DNA of 7,467 nucleotides from contig JAJYXD010000042.1 of NCBI GenBank assembly GCA_021791135.1, forward strand, positions 1-7,467, given 5' to 3'. Of this stretch, positions 6,489 to 7,467 are shown in pieces. How positions within the stretch are numbered: position 1 is the first letter of the stretch; every line of letters starts with the position of its first letter. Source of the stretch: a bacterium (lineage in GTDB: Bacteria > Patescibacteriota > Minisyncoccia > UBA6257 > GWB1-50-10). The position numbers and the translations under genes are program-made. Under the pieces are notes generated by a model. The model saw only the letters and a program-made list of their open reading frames with translations, had not been told where the DNA came from and did not search any database.

Positions 6489-6498
6489 TCTTTATAAT
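6470..6498 (+). promoter_or_regulatory. Near-consensus promoter giving a leaderless start at 6505
   Basis: TTGATA (6470-6475, five of six to consensus) is separated by 17 bases from a perfect TATAAT (6493-6498). The ATG at 6505 begins seven bases after the last base of the -10 box, which is where transcription normally starts. The message for the membrane protein would therefore have no 5' leader, in keeping with the absence of any Shine-Dalgarno sequence. The -35 box lies inside the start of the divergent DPM1-like gene. Confidence 0.7.
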
Positions 6499-6505
6499 TA
6501 TATCA
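6497..6505 (-). promoter_or_regulatory. Extended -10 promoter for the DPM1-like gene
   Basis: On the minus strand the bases 6505-6497 read TGATATAAT, a full extended -10 element (TG, one base, TATAAT). No -35 match exists at 16-18 bases spacing, as is common for extended -10 promoters. Eight bases separate it from the ATG at 6488, so the transcript would start at the ATG or within two bases of it. The box overlaps the opposing plus-strand TATAAT by two bases (6497-6498), so the two directions may compete for polymerase. Confidence 0.6.
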
Positions 6506-7467
6506 TGGGAATTACTCTTATGCCGCTTTTCCTTTTCGTGCCGGGGTTTGCACTTTCCTTCTTGTTCCAGTGGATATGCGGTTTTTTCGAACGGGCGGCA
6601 TTCTCGATCATTCTCTCGGTTTCACTCGGGGTCGTCGTGAGCGTTCTTTTTGCAATGTTCGGGCTTCCGCTCGCGTCCTCTTTTCTCATTCTCTTGGCAG
6701 GATGTGTGGCACTCCTCTTTTTCTCAAGAAAAAAAGCACTCGTGTTTTTTTCTGAATGGAAGATATTGCCGAGGCAACAAAAGCGATTCTTCGTTTTTTT
6801 TCTCGTCATTTCCATTCTTGCGGGCGTGTTCGCCGCGGCCCCCCACTTTCGTTATCCGTGGCCGATCCACGGCGATGAGTGGTGGCAAGTTGGCACGGTT
6901 CAGAATCTCATGGAAGGCAAGCCCATCAATACCCATCCGTATTTTTTCGACGAATTGACGAATGATAAGCCCGGTTTCTCGGGTTATATCGCCGGGCTTC
7001 TCGGCGCGGGAGGGATCGATCCGATAGACGGCTGGGTGTTTCTCCCCGCCGTCAACATGTTTCTTATCTCCTTTGTCGGCTCGCTTCTTTTATATGCGAT
7101 CACGAGAAAGGGATTGCTCGCGGGAGCGTTTCCCATTCTTCTTATGGCAATCCGTTCGAATGCGTACATTCTGGGCTGGTGGTTTTTTGTTCCGTCGACG
7201 TTTGGGCTTTTTTTCGTCCTTGCGGCATTCCTTTCTCTTCCGTTTTGGAGAAACACGCTCTCGGGATTTGCATTCGCGTTCGTCCTCTTTGCGGCGCTCT
7301 TTCTCGTGTACGCTCCGCTCGGCCTTTTTTCTCTCATTATTCTTCTCCCGTTTTCAATTCCGTATCGGTCCGTCCTCGCGTACGCGCGCAACCATGTGTT
7401 TTTATTTTCGGTTGTGTTCTTCGCAATGATCGCAATCGTTGTCGGCGGGATATATATCGCCACGACG
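6505..7467 (+). CDS. Multispanning membrane protein, GT-C glycosyltransferase-like, C-terminus beyond window
   Basis: The frame stays open for 321 codons to the window end. It encodes a very hydrophobic protein with likely membrane segments near residues 5-27, 31-53, 56-74, 95-113, 175-198, 203-220, 224-246, 252-272, 273-287 and 297-319. The opening VPGFALSFLFQW (12-23) followed by an FFER turn (27-30) and a glycine-bearing helix resembles the N-terminus of predicted membrane proteins such as the DUF1616 group. The loop after the fourth helix has HGDEWWQVGTVQNLMEGKP (122-140). An acidic pair such as Asp124/Glu125 in this first large outer loop is typical of GT-C enzymes (PMT/ArnT type), which use polyprenyl-phosphate sugars. 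The ATG at 6505 is chosen because a strong promoter places the transcript start there; Met6 is a second choice. Its divergent partner makes the kind of donor such enzymes use. GT-C membership is inferred. Confidence 0.72.
   Translation, partial: MGITLMPLFLFVPGFALSFLFQWICGFFERAAFSIILSVSLGVVVSVLFAMFGLPLASSFLILLAGCVALLFFSRKKALVFFSEWKILPRQQKRFFVFFLVISILAGVFAAAPHFRYPWPIHGDEWWQVGTVQNLMEGKPINTHPYFFDELTNDKPGFSGYIAGLLGAGGIDPIDGWVFLPAVNMFLISFVGSLLLYAITRKGLLAGAFPILLMAIRSNAYILGWWFFVPSTFGLFFVLAAFLSLPFWRNTLSGFAFAFVLFAALFLVYAPLGLFSLIILLPFSIPYRSVLAYARNHVFLFSVVFFAMIAIVVGGIYIATT

Noticed and set aside
6984..7463. Minus-strand open frame of 159 codons near the right edge
   Set aside because: It is antisense to the open frame from 6505, which has clear membrane segments and a promoter. 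The antisense product is basic and low in motif content, as expected for a shadow.
1..7467. Recoded UGA (as in some Candidate Phyla Radiation groups and mycoplasmas)
   Set aside because: TGA ends the permease, the GT-B gene and the family 4 gene at positions where the proteins have natural lengths, and no protein needs read-through.
1..7467. CRISPR array, tRNA, rRNA or riboswitch
   Set aside because: Gaps between genes are at most about 60 bases. The only repeats seen are the two transposase-flanking hairpins, and no clover-leaf or direct-repeat pattern was found.

Overview
The window is a dense bacterial gene cluster for making and exporting a surface polysaccharide or glycan. It holds eight protein genes, two cut by the window edges, plus one small transposase element. 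Seven of the eight are glycan genes: five glycosyltransferases or related sugar enzymes, one two-gene ABC polysaccharide exporter (counted as two), and one multispanning membrane protein that looks like a GT-C type glycosyltransferase. TGA, TAA and TAG all act as stops at gene ends, so the standard bacterial code fits. Mid-range GC in the glycan genes, very short gaps, scarce Shine-Dalgarno sequences, apparently leaderless starts and a hairpin-flanked Y1/HUH transposase resemble genomes of the Candidate Phyla Radiation (Patescibacteria, Parcubacteria-like). That taxonomic reading is inference, not proof.

Layout. Positions 1-1732 on the minus strand form one operon, read from right to left: ABC-2 permease (Wzm/TagG-like), ATPase (Wzt/TagH-like, without the C-terminal sugar-binding domain) and the N-terminal part of a family 2 glycosyltransferase that leaves the window. 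A 44-base divergent gap (1733-1776) separates it from two plus-strand glycosyltransferases, a GT-B enzyme (1777-2736) and a family 2 enzyme (2761-3501). These meet head-on with a minus-strand family 4 glycosyltransferase (3513-4601).

Positions 4622-5409 hold a compact mobile element: a REP-associated tyrosine transposase bracketed by two inverted copies of an identical 25-base REP-like hairpin sequence. To its right lie a minus-strand DPM1/GtrB-like polyprenyl-phosphate sugar synthase (5415-6488) and, divergent from it, the partial multispanning membrane protein (6505 to the edge). The 16-base gap between these two carries overlapping, opposed TATAAT boxes, each placed so that transcription would start at or within two bases of the ATG.

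How the genes could work together (inference): cytoplasmic glycosyltransferases build a lipid-linked glycan, the ABC pair moves it across the membrane, and the polyprenyl-phosphate-sugar synthase supplies a donor that the adjacent GT-C-like protein could use on the outer face. No regulator, tRNA, rRNA, CRISPR array or convincing intrinsic terminator was seen.
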